Of a DNA stretch of 64,000 bases, positions 42,336-50,692 are shown piece after piece; position 1 is the first letter of the stretch; every line of letters starts with the position of its first letter. The DNA lies in NCBI RefSeq assembly GCF_018140925.1, contig NZ_CP073315.1, positions 1,488,001 through 1,552,000 of the forward strand. The letters run 5' to 3'. This DNA comes from Psychrobacillus sp. INOP01. GTDB taxonomy: Bacteria > Bacillota > Bacilli > Bacillales_A > Planococcaceae. Both the position numbers and the translations under genes were made by a program. The notes beneath the pieces were generated by a model. That model was not told where the DNA came from, ran no database searches, and saw only the letters and a list, made by a program, of their open reading frames with translations.

Positions 42336-43037
42336 TCATGGGTTGATAGTGACTTTTCCTCCTTTGAATAGCAGCCATAATCCAAAACCTAACTCCCCAG
42401 CAATCATCGGAATATAAAAAATAAGTTCAAGTGTTGTAGTGATATTTTGTTGGATAAGTAAGGTTTTACTTAGGTGAATACCAATATAGCCTATTGCACC
42501 AAGTACTAACAGGATAGAAATAATTTTAGGAATGCTATTTGATTGGAAACCAATCCATCCCACAACTAGTAGATGGACACCAAAAACAATTAAGCCAATA
42601 GACCAAATCATTTCAAATGCCTCCAAGTATAAAGTAACATTTGCTTGAACATGATCCGTTATTGATGCATTATTTGAGAGCAGTAATACAAAGACCAAAT
42701 TTAAAATGGCAATTCCCAATATGGCTGCATAAGTAAGACGAAGCCATGAAGCAAGCATAGCTAACTCCTGATTAACCGGCTTTAGAAAGATATAGAATGA
42801 CCAGGCCACAATTACGTCGAGGAGTAAGACAACAACCCACCCTATTATTTCAGCCTTGAAAAGCATTATGGATGATACGATATTATGATAAGTCGTGCTT
42901 ATATCGCCAGGTACGACAAGGCTACCGTGGATATAACCATAAGAAAAGCCTGCAGCAATGGCCATAATGATAAGCGATATACCGGAAGTAATAGCAGCTT
43001 CCCTCAAATTTGTAACGTTCTTTTGTAAGCTAATAAT
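42336..43037 (-). CDS. DUF4386 membrane protein with unusual start
   Basis: A membrane protein of the DUF4386 family with six hydrophobic helices (AITSGISLIIMAIAAGFSYGY, GWVVVLLLDVIVAWSFYIFL and others). The first conventional start is a TTG at 43007, but no ribosome binding site is near it. A perfect AGGAGG at 43045-43050 is seven bases from an ATT codon at 43037 that is in frame and would add the ten residues ahead of LREAAITSG. So either an ATT initiates translation, as in infC, or the true start codon is mutated. Function unknown; it is partnered with the Crp-like regulator. Confidence 0.75.
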   Translation of the reverse strand: MISLQKNVTNLREAAITSGISLIIMAIAAGFSYGYIHGSLVVPGDISTTYHNIVSSIMLFKAEIIGWVVVLLLDVIVAWSFYIFLKPVNQELAMLASWLRLTYAAILGIAILNLVFVLLLSNNASITDHVQANVTLYLEAFEMIWSIGLIVFGVHLLVVGWIGFQSNSIPKIISILLVLGAIGYIGIHLSKTLLIQQNITTTLELIFYIPMIAGELGFGLWLLFKGGKVTINP

Positions 43038-43195
43038 AAAACAACCTCCTATTATTGTTTTTATTGTTTTTATTTTATTGTAATAGGAAGATTAAAATGG
43101 TTCATTGACTTAAATCAAGACGACTACTTTTACGAACAAAAAAGTGATTTTTTTTGTTTTCATTGCCACAACAGATTGAACGGGAGATGATTTGT

Positions 43196-43606
43196 TTGCG
43201 TTTATGGCATCAAAATTTACTTAGCATTTTGCCAAAATCACAGCTGTTGGCACAGTGGCGGGAGTTAAATAGTATTTTCGCAAAGGAAGACCGTCATATT
43301 TTGATTAACTATATTTATGACTATTCAAAAGATGATTTGTTTGCCTATACTCAGCTTGTTCTGTACGAAATGCGTGCACGCAGCATTAATATACGTACGA
43401 TAGATAAAATGGAGCGTTATTTCGGAGACGAATCTTATGAGAAGGTGGCGCATCCATTCGTTCATCAACATAACGAGGAATATTTGGAGATATGTTATTT
43501 TAATCTAAAAGAAAAATTTATGCGCGGTCAGAAGGATTTTGATGCGGAGCGCTATGAAGCTTTAAGAAAAATATATTGTTTGTCCCTATGTAGCAAACAA
43601 ACATGA
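43196..43606 (+). CDS. Pyr_excise/TIGR02328-like protein, 3' end formed by a repeat element
   Basis: About 136 residues from a TTG at 43196, which is nine bases after GGGAG and gives the family-typical start MRLWHQNLLSILPKSQLLAQWREL. This resembles the small TIGR02328 / pyrimidine-dimer-glycosylase-like family (RLWH...LP...QLL.QHRE), although the usual histidine after Gln is Trp here, so activity is uncertain. The last nine residues (CLSLCSKQT) and the stop codon are supplied by the palindromic repeat at 43582-43661, indicating that the element inserted into the original 3' end. Confidence 0.6.
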   Translation: MRLWHQNLLSILPKSQLLAQWRELNSIFAKEDRHILINYIYDYSKDDLFAYTQLVLYEMRARSINIRTIDKMERYFGDESYEKVAHPFVHQHNEEYLEICYFNLKEKFMRGQKDFDAERYEALRKIYCLSLCSKQT

Positions 43607-43661
43607 TAGCCTAAACATTCACGTTTGTTTGAACTAACACGAATGTTTCTTACACAGGGAC
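43582..43661. repeat. GTCCCTGTGTA palindromic element, copy A (80 bp)
   Basis: An 80-base near-palindrome with ends GTCCCTATGTA and TACACAGGGAC and an inner palindrome around CAAACAAACATGA / GTTTGTTTGAACTAACACGAATG. It belongs to a family with further copies at 46869, 47925, 49185, 49818 and 52401. Size, terminal inverted repeats and lack of coding capacity suggest a MITE or REP-like element. Confidence 0.75.
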
Positions 43662-43707
43662 GATAATAATCCCTTGTTCAACAACATGAACAAGGGATTA
43701 TTTATCG
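43662..43707. terminator. terminator after gltS
   Basis: AATAATCCCTTGTTCA and TGAACAAGGGATTATT form a perfect 16-bp stem with a six-base loop next to the gltS stop codon. Confidence 0.85.
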
Positions 43708-43708
43708 T

Positions 43709-44899
43709 TTATTGGAATAAGTTAATTGTTGTAATTATAATAGGCATTGCAAACACATCTATAAGGAATGCTCCAACAATTGGGACAACTAGATATGCTT
43801 TTTTCGATGGTCCGAATCTTTCTGTTACAGCAGCCATATTCGCCATTGCATTAGGTGTTGCACCTAAACCATGGCCCGTGAAACCAGCTACCATTACAGC
43901 AGCATCGTAATTTTTTCCTAATAGACGGAACAGAACAAAGATGCCGAAAAGAACGATAAAAATAACTTGGACAATGACGATTGCGATTAATGGAAGAGCC
44001 AAATCTGCTATTTCCCAAAGTTTAATGCTCATAAGTGCCATAGATAAGAAGATTCCTAAGGAAATGTCACCTACTAAGCCAATACTATTCATATCTACAG
44101 TCTTAGGATTAAATTTATCTACAATATTTCTCACTATAACTGCTACAAACATAGCCCCAACATATCCAGGGAGAACAAATCCTGTTGCAGAGGAGAACAA
44201 ACCTCCTAAATAAGTTCCAAGTGCCATACAGAAAGTGATTAGCAGTAGTTGTGTGAAAAATGTATTCGTTTTGATTGCTTTATCATTTTCTTCAAGCTCA
44301 ACCTGTGTACCTTCATCCGTTTCGGTTGATTTCAGATCATACTTCGTAACAAGGTATTTAACAATTGGTCCTCCAATAAGTCCCCCTGCAACGAGACCAA
44401 ACGTAGCAGCTGCTACCCCGATAGAAAGTGCCGAATTAATACCCAAATCTTCAACAGTTTGTCCGAATGCAGTTGCTGCACCGTGTCCACCTTCCATTGA
44501 AACAGCTCCAGCCATCATTCCAATTAAAGGATGAAGATCAAATAAATATGCCATAGACACACCGATAGTGTTTTGTGCAAGTGCTAAAAATCCACAAGCG
44601 AGCCAGTAAATGACGAGTAGCTTCCCACCCAATTTTACAAGTTTAAAACTTGCTCCTAAGCCAACTGTAGTAAAAAAGGTAAGCATGAACAATCCTTGTA
44701 AAGATGTATCCAATGTAATTTCAAACAAATCAAATGATTTAGCTATTGTAGCAAGTAATGCAAATAGTAATCCCCCTACTACTGGGGCTGGTATACAGAA
44801 CTTATTTAAGAATCCAATCTTCTTTACTAGGTATGTACCTAAAACCAAAAGTGCTATGGAAAGAAAGATTGTTGTAATTTGGTCAAGTGCTAGTGTCAT
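43709..44899 (-). CDS. gltS: sodium/glutamate symporter GltS
   Basis: A 396-residue polytopic transporter of the ESS family that couples sodium to glutamate uptake. Ten to twelve helices and the motifs CIPAPVVGGLLFAL, GAVSMEGGHGAATAFGQ and AGFTGHGLGATPNAMANM identify it; these are the re-entrant loop repeats of GltS. The stop of the preceding formimidoylglutamase gene overlaps its start by 17 bases, so the two are a transcriptional unit. Glutamate, the formimidoylglutamase product, links both. Confidence 0.93.
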   Translation of the reverse strand: MTLALDQITTIFLSIALLVLGTYLVKKIGFLNKFCIPAPVVGGLLFALLATIAKSFDLFEITLDTSLQGLFMLTFFTTVGLGASFKLVKLGGKLLVIYWLACGFLALAQNTIGVSMAYLFDLHPLIGMMAGAVSMEGGHGAATAFGQTVEDLGINSALSIGVAAATFGLVAGGLIGGPIVKYLVTKYDLKSTETDEGTQVELEENDKAIKTNTFFTQLLLITFCMALGTYLGGLFSSATGFVLPGYVGAMFVAVIVRNIVDKFNPKTVDMNSIGLVGDISLGIFLSMALMSIKLWEIADLALPLIAIVIVQVIFIVLFGIFVLFRLLGKNYDAAVMVAGFTGHGLGATPNAMANMAAVTERFGPSKKAYLVVPIVGAFLIDVFAMPIIITTINLFQ

Positions 44900-45866
44900 T
44901 CTTTCTTCCTCCTAAAAATGATGTAATTGCTTCATTTGTCAAATAAGCTCCAAGTTTTACGGTTCGATTATTTTCATCCAAGATTGGATTTACTTCCGAA
45001 ATATCAAAAGACAACACTTTTTCATGAGAAGTTACGGTCTTGATAATTGCACGAACAATGGTGGGATCCAAACCAAATGGTGATGGAGCGCTTACACCTG
45101 GTGCAAATGCAGCATTTAGTACATCCATACATAGCGTAAGCATGATCCAATCATGTTTTTGGATAAACTTCTCTATAGCTGCATTCACTTGGTCAAACTG
45201 TCCATAATGCATATCCTCTTCATAAATATAGGTAACATCTAGCTCATCCGCCTTGTCGAATAGCTCTTGCGTATTCCCGTATCGTTGGATACCAAGAACG
45301 AAATAACTACTGTTTTCATCTTGTTCCAATATTTGTCTGAACATCGTCCCTGATGAAGTCTGTTCATCGTATGGACGTAAGTCAAAGTGAGCATCAATAT
45401 TGATAATCCCTAACTTCGCTTTTTCACCAATATGATCTCGAACACCAAGATAATGTCCGTAAGCGGTTTCATGCCCACCGCCAAGAATAATCGGGGTCAT
45501 CTTTTTATTCAAAACTTTGCTTACTACTTCCCCAAGCTGTTGTTGGGCTTTTTCTAAGTCATTGCCAATACACTCAATTGTCCCTATATCTGCAAGGTGC
45601 TTTCCATTTGATAATTTCCATGGTAGCTTTGCCAATTCTGAACGTAAAGCGTTAGGTGCTTTTGCTGCTCCTAGCTGACCTTTATTTCTACGGACTCCCT
45701 CTTCACTTTCAAAACCGATAATTACACAAGTTTCTTCTAAATATTTAAGCGTTTCCATTTGTTCCAACTCAACAATTTGGTGATACCGGAAACTTGTTCT
45801 ATTTTCAAGATGATCGGTCCGACCTGACCAAATACCCTCAATTACGTTTTTTAGCAAGCCATTCAT
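44883..45866 (-). CDS. hutG: formimidoylglutamase, arginase family
   Basis: A 327-residue ureohydrolase that converts N-formimidoyl-glutamate to glutamate and formamide. Manganese-binding motifs are GGGHETAYGHYLG (about 123-135), NIDAHFDLRPYD (about 150-161) and CMDVLNAAFAPGVSAPSPFG, the last with the APGVSAP signature of formimidoylglutamase. The rest of the hut operon is not in this window, so it may act separately. Divergent from a LysR gene that is likely its regulator. Confidence 0.88.
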   Translation of the reverse strand: MNGLLKNVIEGIWSGRTDHLENRTSFRYHQIVELEQMETLKYLEETCVIIGFESEEGVRRNKGQLGAAKAPNALRSELAKLPWKLSNGKHLADIGTIECIGNDLEKAQQQLGEVVSKVLNKKMTPIILGGGHETAYGHYLGVRDHIGEKAKLGIINIDAHFDLRPYDEQTSSGTMFRQILEQDENSSYFVLGIQRYGNTQELFDKADELDVTYIYEEDMHYGQFDQVNAAIEKFIQKHDWIMLTLCMDVLNAAFAPGVSAPSPFGLDPTIVRAIIKTVTSHEKVLSFDISEVNPILDENNRTVKLGAYLTNEAITSFLGGRKNDTST

Positions 45867-45985
45867 CCTTTCTGAAATTTATGAATTTAGATTTTTATCA
45901 ATTATAAAACAACACATTTATAAATTCTAATATATAATTACTATAAATATATAGTTTTTAACTATAAATAGTAGGAGTGACATTT

Positions 45986-46864
45986 ATGGATTTAAAGCAG
46001 CTTACGTATTTTGTGACAATTGTCGACCAAAGGAGCTTTTCTAAAGCCGCACAAAAACTACATATATCTCAACCATCACTAAGTAATGCCATAAAAATTT
46101 TAGAAAGTGATTTAGGTTTTCAAATTCTTGATCGTAATACGAGAAATATTGAATTAACTGAAACAGGAGCTATTTTATATAGTAAAGCAGTTCAGCTTTT
46201 ATTAGAGATGGACAAGGTTAAAAAAGAAATGGATGAAGTAAAGCATATAGGAAGTGGGGAGATCCAGCTTGGAATGATTGAATCAGTAAAGCATTGGATT
46301 CCAAAGGTGATTCTTCAATACAATGATGATTTTCCCAATATGCGCATAAAGTTAACCGAAGTTCTAAGTGGAGATGATGTAAAAAATTCGTTACGAAATT
46401 ACAAGACACATGCCATCATAACCAATCAATTTATAGAAGAGAACGATATCGAAACCATTCCTTTATATAATGAAAAACTCGTATTAGTGCTTCATGAGAG
46501 CAATCCGTTGACGAATTATGCATCAGTAACATTAAAAGACCTAGTAGGAGAGCCGTTCATTATTAGCAGTGAGGGGTTTCAGACAAGAGATGATGTGTTG
46601 AACGCTTTTGAAATGGAAGACATAATTCCTACCATAAAGTATGAGATTGAGCGTTTTGAAACAGCATTAAGCCTAGTGCGAGAAGGCATCGGCATCACAC
46701 TAATTCCGGAAAACTATCTACAAGCTCTTCCAGATAAAGCACTTGTAAAAAAATCTATCGATTCGCCTTCATTGAATAGAACTGTCTATCTAACTTATTT
46801 AAAAAACCGCTATGTATCACCTGCCATCCATACATTTATAAATAAAACAAAGCTGTTTTTTTAA
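45986..46864 (+). CDS. LysR-family transcriptional regulator
   Basis: A 292-residue LysR protein: winged helix-turn-helix MDLKQLTYFVTIVDQRSFSKAAQKLHISQPSLSNAIKILE at the N-terminus and a periplasmic-binding-protein-like effector domain from about residue 90. GGAGTG precedes the ATG at 45986. It is divergent from the hutG-gltS pair with a 119-base AT-rich intergenic region that contains AT-rich inverted repeats (around ACTATAAATATATAGT), suitable for a LysR site. It probably controls the pair in response to a histidine or glutamate metabolite. The palindromic repeat copy B starts right after its stop. Confidence 0.87.
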   Translation: MDLKQLTYFVTIVDQRSFSKAAQKLHISQPSLSNAIKILESDLGFQILDRNTRNIELTETGAILYSKAVQLLLEMDKVKKEMDEVKHIGSGEIQLGMIESVKHWIPKVILQYNDDFPNMRIKLTEVLSGDDVKNSLRNYKTHAIITNQFIEENDIETIPLYNEKLVLVLHESNPLTNYASVTLKDLVGEPFIISSEGFQTRDDVLNAFEMEDIIPTIKYEIERFETALSLVREGIGITLIPENYLQALPDKALVKKSIDSPSLNRTVYLTYLKNRYVSPAIHTFINKTKLFF

Positions 46865-46868
46865 TATA

Positions 46869-46950
46869 GTCCCTGTGTAGCAAACAAACATGAAAGTTTA
46901 AATATTCATGATAGTTCGAACTAACACGAATGTTTCTTACACAAGGGGAC
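46869..46950. repeat. GTCCCTGTGTA palindromic element, copy B (82 bp)
   Basis: Ends GTCCCTGTGTAGC and TTACACAAGGGGAC with an inner AAGTTTAAATATTCATGATAGTTCGAAC core. It begins four bases after the LysR stop codon. Confidence 0.75.
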
Positions 46951-46969
46951 AATTCTATTCAATTCATTT

Positions 46970-47090
46970 ACAAAAAAACCTTCAAATTTTCCTTTCTTAT
47001 CAATGGTAGCGAGCAGCACGTTTTTTATTTCGGTCTGACATTGCATTTTTAAGTTAGAAACAACCCATTCCTGGTCCTTATTAATTTGCA
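46970..47090 (-). pseudogene. duplicated 3' fragment of the DUF421 (YetF) gene
   Basis: About 110 bases are close to the 3' end of the gene at 40869: the translated segment QINKDQEWVVSNLKMQCQTE and KNVLLATIDKK matches the C-terminal 40 residues of that protein with few changes. Upstream the similarity stops abruptly at CATCTTAGGGAG, and the downstream hairpin at 47130-47158 is also shared in type with 40767-40797. It lies against repeat copy B. Confidence 0.75.
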
Positions 47091-47129
47091 TCTTAGGGAG
47101 TACCATATTTTGTCTGACACACTGCAAAA

Positions 47130-47158
47130 TAAAAACGACTGCTTCTGAACAGTCGTTT
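47130..47158 (-). terminator. terminator after the ankyrin-repeat gene
   Basis: AACGACTG and CAGTCGTT pair around a short loop, beyond the stop codon at 47170 on the minus strand. It is nearly the same hairpin as at 40767-40797. Confidence 0.78.
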
Positions 47159-47169
47159 CCTTGCGTACA

Positions 47170-47844
47170 TTATTTAGCTCCTGCTTCCAACAAAATTGCT
47201 TCTATTTCTTTAAATCCCTTTTCCCTAGCATGCGCTAGCGGAGTTACACTATCCTTATCCGCAAGATTTACGTTTGCACCATGCTCGATTAATAAACGAA
47301 CTGTTTGCTGCTGTTTTTCAGAACCATCATTTAAAATAATCGCCTCGAGTAAAGCAGTCCACCCTAGATTATTTACATGATTTACGTCAGTCTTTGTATT
47401 CGTCAATAGCTCTTCGACTACCTCTACATACCCATGTTCAGAGGCAGGAATGAGTGCAACTCCTCCATATCGATTCGTAATCGTTGGATCCGCTCCAGCT
47501 GAAATCATTAACTTTAATATATCCATATACCCCTCTGCCCCTGCATAAAGAAACGGATTATTAAGCATATCATCCTGAATATCCACATCTGCACCGGCAT
47601 CTATTAATAGCTTTACCATTTCCACGTCATTCGCGTAAGTAGCAATCATTATCCCCGTTCTACCTTGTGGATCCTGCGCATTGATATCTACACCGTTATC
47701 AAGTAACTCTTTAACTTTATCAAACTCTTTTTCTTCTACAGCCTCAAATAATCGCTCCTGCATCGTCTCATCCTCTCCTACATTCATCACCATACAGCCT
47801 TGAAGGATAAAAATTAGCCCAATTAATATGAACAACCTCTGCAT
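47170..47844 (-). CDS. ankyrin-repeat lipoprotein
   Basis: A 224-residue lipoprotein. The N-terminal signal MQRLFILIGLIFILQGC has a lipobox Cys at residue 17, followed by about five ankyrin repeats (each with an LLDNGVDINAQD or LLIEHGANVNLAD type ending) to the C-terminus. It is likely anchored outside the membrane where ankyrin repeats mediate protein contacts. The start is the ATG at 47844, with GGGAGG inside an upstream in-frame extension that I discard. Confidence 0.85.
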   Translation of the reverse strand: MQRLFILIGLIFILQGCMVMNVGEDETMQERLFEAVEEKEFDKVKELLDNGVDINAQDPQGRTGIMIATYANDVEMVKLLIDAGADVDIQDDMLNNPFLYAGAEGYMDILKLMISAGADPTITNRYGGVALIPASEHGYVEVVEELLTNTKTDVNHVNNLGWTALLEAIILNDGSEKQQQTVRLLIEHGANVNLADKDSVTPLAHAREKGFKEIEAILLEAGAK

Positions 47845-47924
47845 AATATCCTCCCACAACTTAATTTATTCTAACCCCCATCATACTAACTTCCGCTAAT
47901 GGAGACAATGAAATTCCATTGCTT

Positions 47925-47968
47925 GTCCCTGTGTATCAAACTAACACGAAAGTTTCTTACACAGGGAC
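47925..47968. repeat. GTCCCTGTGTA palindromic element, copy C (44 bp, internally deleted)
   Basis: GTCCCTGTGTATCAAACTAACACGAAAG is joined straight to TTTCTTACACAGGGAC. Both ends are intact but the inner palindrome present in copies A, B and F is gone. Confidence 0.72.
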
Positions 47969-47999
47969 AGCAATGGTGACGGTTGATTCAATCCGTCAA

Positions 48000-48046
48000 G
48001 AAAAAGCGTAAAGACCAAGTTCCCCCGGGGCCTTTACGCTTTTTTG
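48000..48046 (-). terminator. terminator after splB
   Basis: AAAAAGCGTAAAG and CTTTACGCTTTTTT pair around a GC-rich loop just beyond the splB stop codon. Confidence 0.85.
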
Positions 48047-48051
48047 ATTGC

Positions 48052-49080
48052 TCAGGTAAAATATTCTAACTTCGCATTCGGAAAGTACTTTTCCATATAG
48101 CCGTATAAATGAGACTTTATTTCATCCTCTTCGTCCTTTTGGTAAATATACTTACCAATTCCATACTTGCCCCATTTGTAGCGTCTTTTTTCTTCATCTA
48201 ACTCCAATTTTGTCTTCGGGTAGTTCTTTTCAATCACTTTTTTCGCGGGCTTCGTAAAGCGATGTTGAATGAATTCAAATGTAATATCATCTCTTGAATC
48301 CTGCGGCAATTCTGCATCAAGTCGTTCAAACATGTGGCGGTAGCCTTCCTCCCAGCCATCATGAAGGTAAATGGGAGCAACGATAAAACCTAGTGGGTAG
48401 CCCGCTCTTGCCACTTTCCCTGCAGCCTCGATTCTTTTATCTAGAGGAGAAGTGCCGGGCTCGAAATTTTTAATGACATAGTCAGCGTTTACGCTAAATC
48501 GGAATCGCGTATTTCCATTATGCTTGGCATCCAGTAAATGGTCGACAAAATGGAATTTCGTCACAAAACGTAGCCTACCTAGCTCTGTTTGGCCAATATG
48601 TTCAATTGCTCTTTTTAATGAATGCGTCAAATGATCAATTCCCACAATATCGGATGTACAAGCAGCTTCAAACCGGGTAATCTCTGGTGCACGTTCTTCG
48701 ATGTAGCGATCGGCCGCTTCGAAAATCTCCTCCACGTTTACGTAAGTTCGAATATACGGTTTACTGCCCATCGTCGTTTGCAAATAACAATAATGACAAT
48801 GCCCCATACACCCTGTTGCAAGAGGGATTGCATACTCGGCTGAAGGCTTGGACGTATCGAATTTTAACGTTTTTCGAATGCCTACGACTAAGGTAGATTT
48901 TGCGATACGATATTTTTGAGCGTCCGTATCACCCGGCAAATCGCGGATTTGATTATGCGAAGTCGTAAAGCGCGTTTCAATCCCCATTTTCTCGAACTTT
49001 TCCTTCAGTTCTTTTCCAAGTGGATAATCAAGTGCATTCGGTTCAAAATAAACAAGCTGTGGTGTGAAGGGTTTATTCAT
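48052..49080 (-). CDS. splB: spore photoproduct lyase
   Basis: Radical-SAM enzyme that directly reverses the spore photoproduct thymine dimer during germination. The 342-residue protein has the CxxxCxxC cluster ligand set in TGCMGHCHYCYLQTTMG near residues 88-95 and the conserved YGIGKYIYQKDEE end. The start at 49080 (MNKPFTPQLVYFEPNALDYP) aligns with B. subtilis SplB. Longer in-frame starts exist up to 49122. The ATG has no clear ribosome binding site of its own but overlaps a short upstream ORF that does. There is no splA gene upstream. Its presence supports an endospore-forming host. Confidence 0.95.
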   Translation of the reverse strand: MNKPFTPQLVYFEPNALDYPLGKELKEKFEKMGIETRFTTSHNQIRDLPGDTDAQKYRIAKSTLVVGIRKTLKFDTSKPSAEYAIPLATGCMGHCHYCYLQTTMGSKPYIRTYVNVEEIFEAADRYIEERAPEITRFEAACTSDIVGIDHLTHSLKRAIEHIGQTELGRLRFVTKFHFVDHLLDAKHNGNTRFRFSVNADYVIKNFEPGTSPLDKRIEAAGKVARAGYPLGFIVAPIYLHDGWEEGYRHMFERLDAELPQDSRDDITFEFIQHRFTKPAKKVIEKNYPKTKLELDEEKRRYKWGKYGIGKYIYQKDEEDEIKSHLYGYMEKYFPNAKLEYFT

Positions 49081-49114
49081 ACTGCGAACTACCCAATCCA
49101 TAATTATTATCCAT
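49073..49114 (-). CDS. possible 13-codon upstream ORF coupled to splB
   Basis: MDNNYGLGSSQYE followed by TAA, preceded by AAAGGTGA at proper distance. Its stop codon lies five bases inside splB (ATGAATAA), so ribosomes ending here could restart at the splB ATG. In B. subtilis the position is occupied by splA. The peptide resembles no family and the ORF may be chance. Confidence 0.35.
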   Translation of the reverse strand: MDNNYGLGSSQYE

Positions 49115-49184
49115 TCGATCACCTTTCCCTTTTTATATAGCTTGTCTTAAAAGTGAGGAATTATGAAAGTGGACTTAATTGTTT

Positions 49185-49218
49185 GCCCTGTGTAAAAATG
49201 AATGTTTCTTACACAGAC
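49185..49218. repeat. GTCCCTGTGTA palindromic element, degenerate copy D
   Basis: GCCCTGTGTAAAAATG then AATGTTTCTTACACAGAC, with the ends recognisable but shortened and decayed. Confidence 0.55.
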
Positions 49219-49297
49219 AGCATTGACAATGAAACTGTTTGCTACTTCTGCTAGACTAATAGAAACTGCTATTCAAAAAACGAAAGTTGGTGAAGCT

Positions 49298-49789
49298 ATG
49301 ACTGTTTTTCTATTAATCATGCTCTTCATCTCGTTGACAATAATTGTATTCATCTCAATTTGCGGATTACGAGCAAAGACTAGCGAGAACATGATATTAT
49401 TCCAATCCTTACTCGTATTCTTTTTATATAACTTTTTATTAATAGTTATACCACTCTTTTACAAGCTATTCCCAGAGCCAGAAATAGATAATACTAGTTA
49501 TCTTTTCACGCTTCTGTTTCCAGGGGTAAGTTCACATTACGCTGGCTTCATTTTCATCGTAATTTTTCCAACGCTTTTGGGTATATTACTTTCCATGACG
49601 GTACTAGGTATTAAAGGACTAATCCAGTGGAAGACCAAGAAGGATAAACTCTTGCTCGCAGTATCTATTGTTTCCACATTAAGCTTCATATCCTTACCAT
49701 TTACAATAATCCTATATCCATTAATAACTATATACATCGTGTGCCTAAAAATGGTGAGGAAGCAGAATGAGAAATCAAATCCTATCTAA
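49298..49789 (+). CDS. unidentified membrane protein
   Basis: About 163 residues from the ATG at 49298 (MTVFLLIMLFISL), which has GGTGAAG upstream. The frame is open for 32 more codons upstream, but that part overlaps repeat copy D and lacks a ribosome binding site. Four hydrophobic helices are visible (about 3-24, 35-55, 80-105, 120-150) with a short charged tail. I do not recognise the family. Confidence 0.6.
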   Translation: MTVFLLIMLFISLTIIVFISICGLRAKTSENMILFQSLLVFFLYNFLLIVIPLFYKLFPEPEIDNTSYLFTLLFPGVSSHYAGFIFIVIFPTLLGILLSMTVLGIKGLIQWKTKKDKLLLAVSIVSTLSFISLPFTIILYPLITIYIVCLKMVRKQNEKSNPI

Positions 49790-49817
49790 AAGAAGTGCCC
49801 TCATCGCTTCTTTTTTC

Positions 49818-49877
49818 GTCCCTGTGTAGCAAACAAACAGGAATGTTTTAGTAATCTCGTTTGTTTAAACAAACAAA
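49818..49877. repeat. GTCCCTGTGTA palindromic element, partial copy E
   Basis: GTCCCTGTGTAGCAAACAAACAGG and an inner palindrome around GTTTGTTTAAACAAAC are present. The right terminal repeat is missing. Confidence 0.65.
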
Positions 49878-49923
49878 AAGCTGGTAGAACAAATACTTCA
49901 AAGAGCATTCATTCTATCAGCTA

Positions 49924-50655
49924 TTATAATTCTATTAACATTCCTGACTCTGCTAACTCAATGTTTGGGTTTCCTTGTTTTTTTGCACTAACTACTAAAT
50001 CGTTCAAATCACCGTAGTGTGGAAGATGTGTTAATAACACCCTCTTTACTTTTGATTGATATGCTAGTATTCCTGCATCCTTGGACGTCATATGTCCCGA
50101 ACCTACTCCGTCCATTCCTTCATACAGACTACATTCCGTTATCAGAAGATCGCTATTAGCTGCAAATGAAATTAAATCATGTGTAAAACTAGTGTCAGAT
50201 GTAAATACAATACTTTTGTTGTCACATACAATTTTTATACTATACGTTTCCACTGGATGAATATTCCTCATAAATGTACAGGTGAATGGTCCGATTTCAA
50301 ACTGACTCTTTTCGTTAAAAGAAGTAAATCGGGAATAAGCAACAGCCTCCACCTGCTTTCGCATCCCCTCGTCTTCTGGTCCATAAACACATAATTCTTC
50401 AACTGCTCTACCTAACTGAGTATTCACCAACCTAGAAAATAAATACGCTCCAATATCACTGAAATGATCATAATGATAATGAGTTAAAATGACATGATTT
50501 ATATCATTTAACTCTATATAATTTTGTAATTCCGATAAGACACCACTTCCACAATCAACTAATAACGAAAACCCCTCATGCTGAATTAAATACCCCGAAC
50601 AAGGGCCATTCTTTTTAGGGAATCCTCCCCACATACCAATTACTCTACACTCCAT
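49924..50655 (-). CDS. MBL-fold metallo-hydrolase (YhfI-like)
   Basis: A 243-residue cytoplasmic metallo-beta-lactamase-fold hydrolase with HYHYDHFSD as the HxHxDH zinc motif (about residues 59-65), VDCGSGVL, and SLYEGMDGVGSGHMTSKDAG plus LLTHLPHYGD as later ligands. It resembles B. subtilis YhfI and the RNase Z-like branch, acting on phosphodiesters or lactones. It is a single gene; the next gene upstream on the same strand is the TerD protein, 37 bases away. Confidence 0.82.
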   Translation of the reverse strand: MECRVIGMWGGFPKKNGPCSGYLIQHEGFSLLVDCGSGVLSELQNYIELNDINHVILTHYHYDHFSDIGAYLFSRLVNTQLGRAVEELCVYGPEDEGMRKQVEAVAYSRFTSFNEKSQFEIGPFTCTFMRNIHPVETYSIKIVCDNKSIVFTSDTSFTHDLISFAANSDLLITECSLYEGMDGVGSGHMTSKDAGILAYQSKVKRVLLTHLPHYGDLNDLVVSAKKQGNPNIELAESGMLIEL

Positions 50656-50692
50656 ATGTTTAGCCTCTTTCTATGAATCCATTCGATAATTC

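Noticed and set aside
46921-47127. Minus-strand open frame of 68 codons as a real small gene
   Set aside because: Its informative part is a copy of the 3' end of the DUF421 gene, and the rest is repeat-derived, so it is called a gene fragment.
49202-49297. N-terminal extension of the membrane protein at 49298
   Set aside because: It lies in degenerate repeat copy D and has no ribosome binding site, whereas the ATG at 49298 does.
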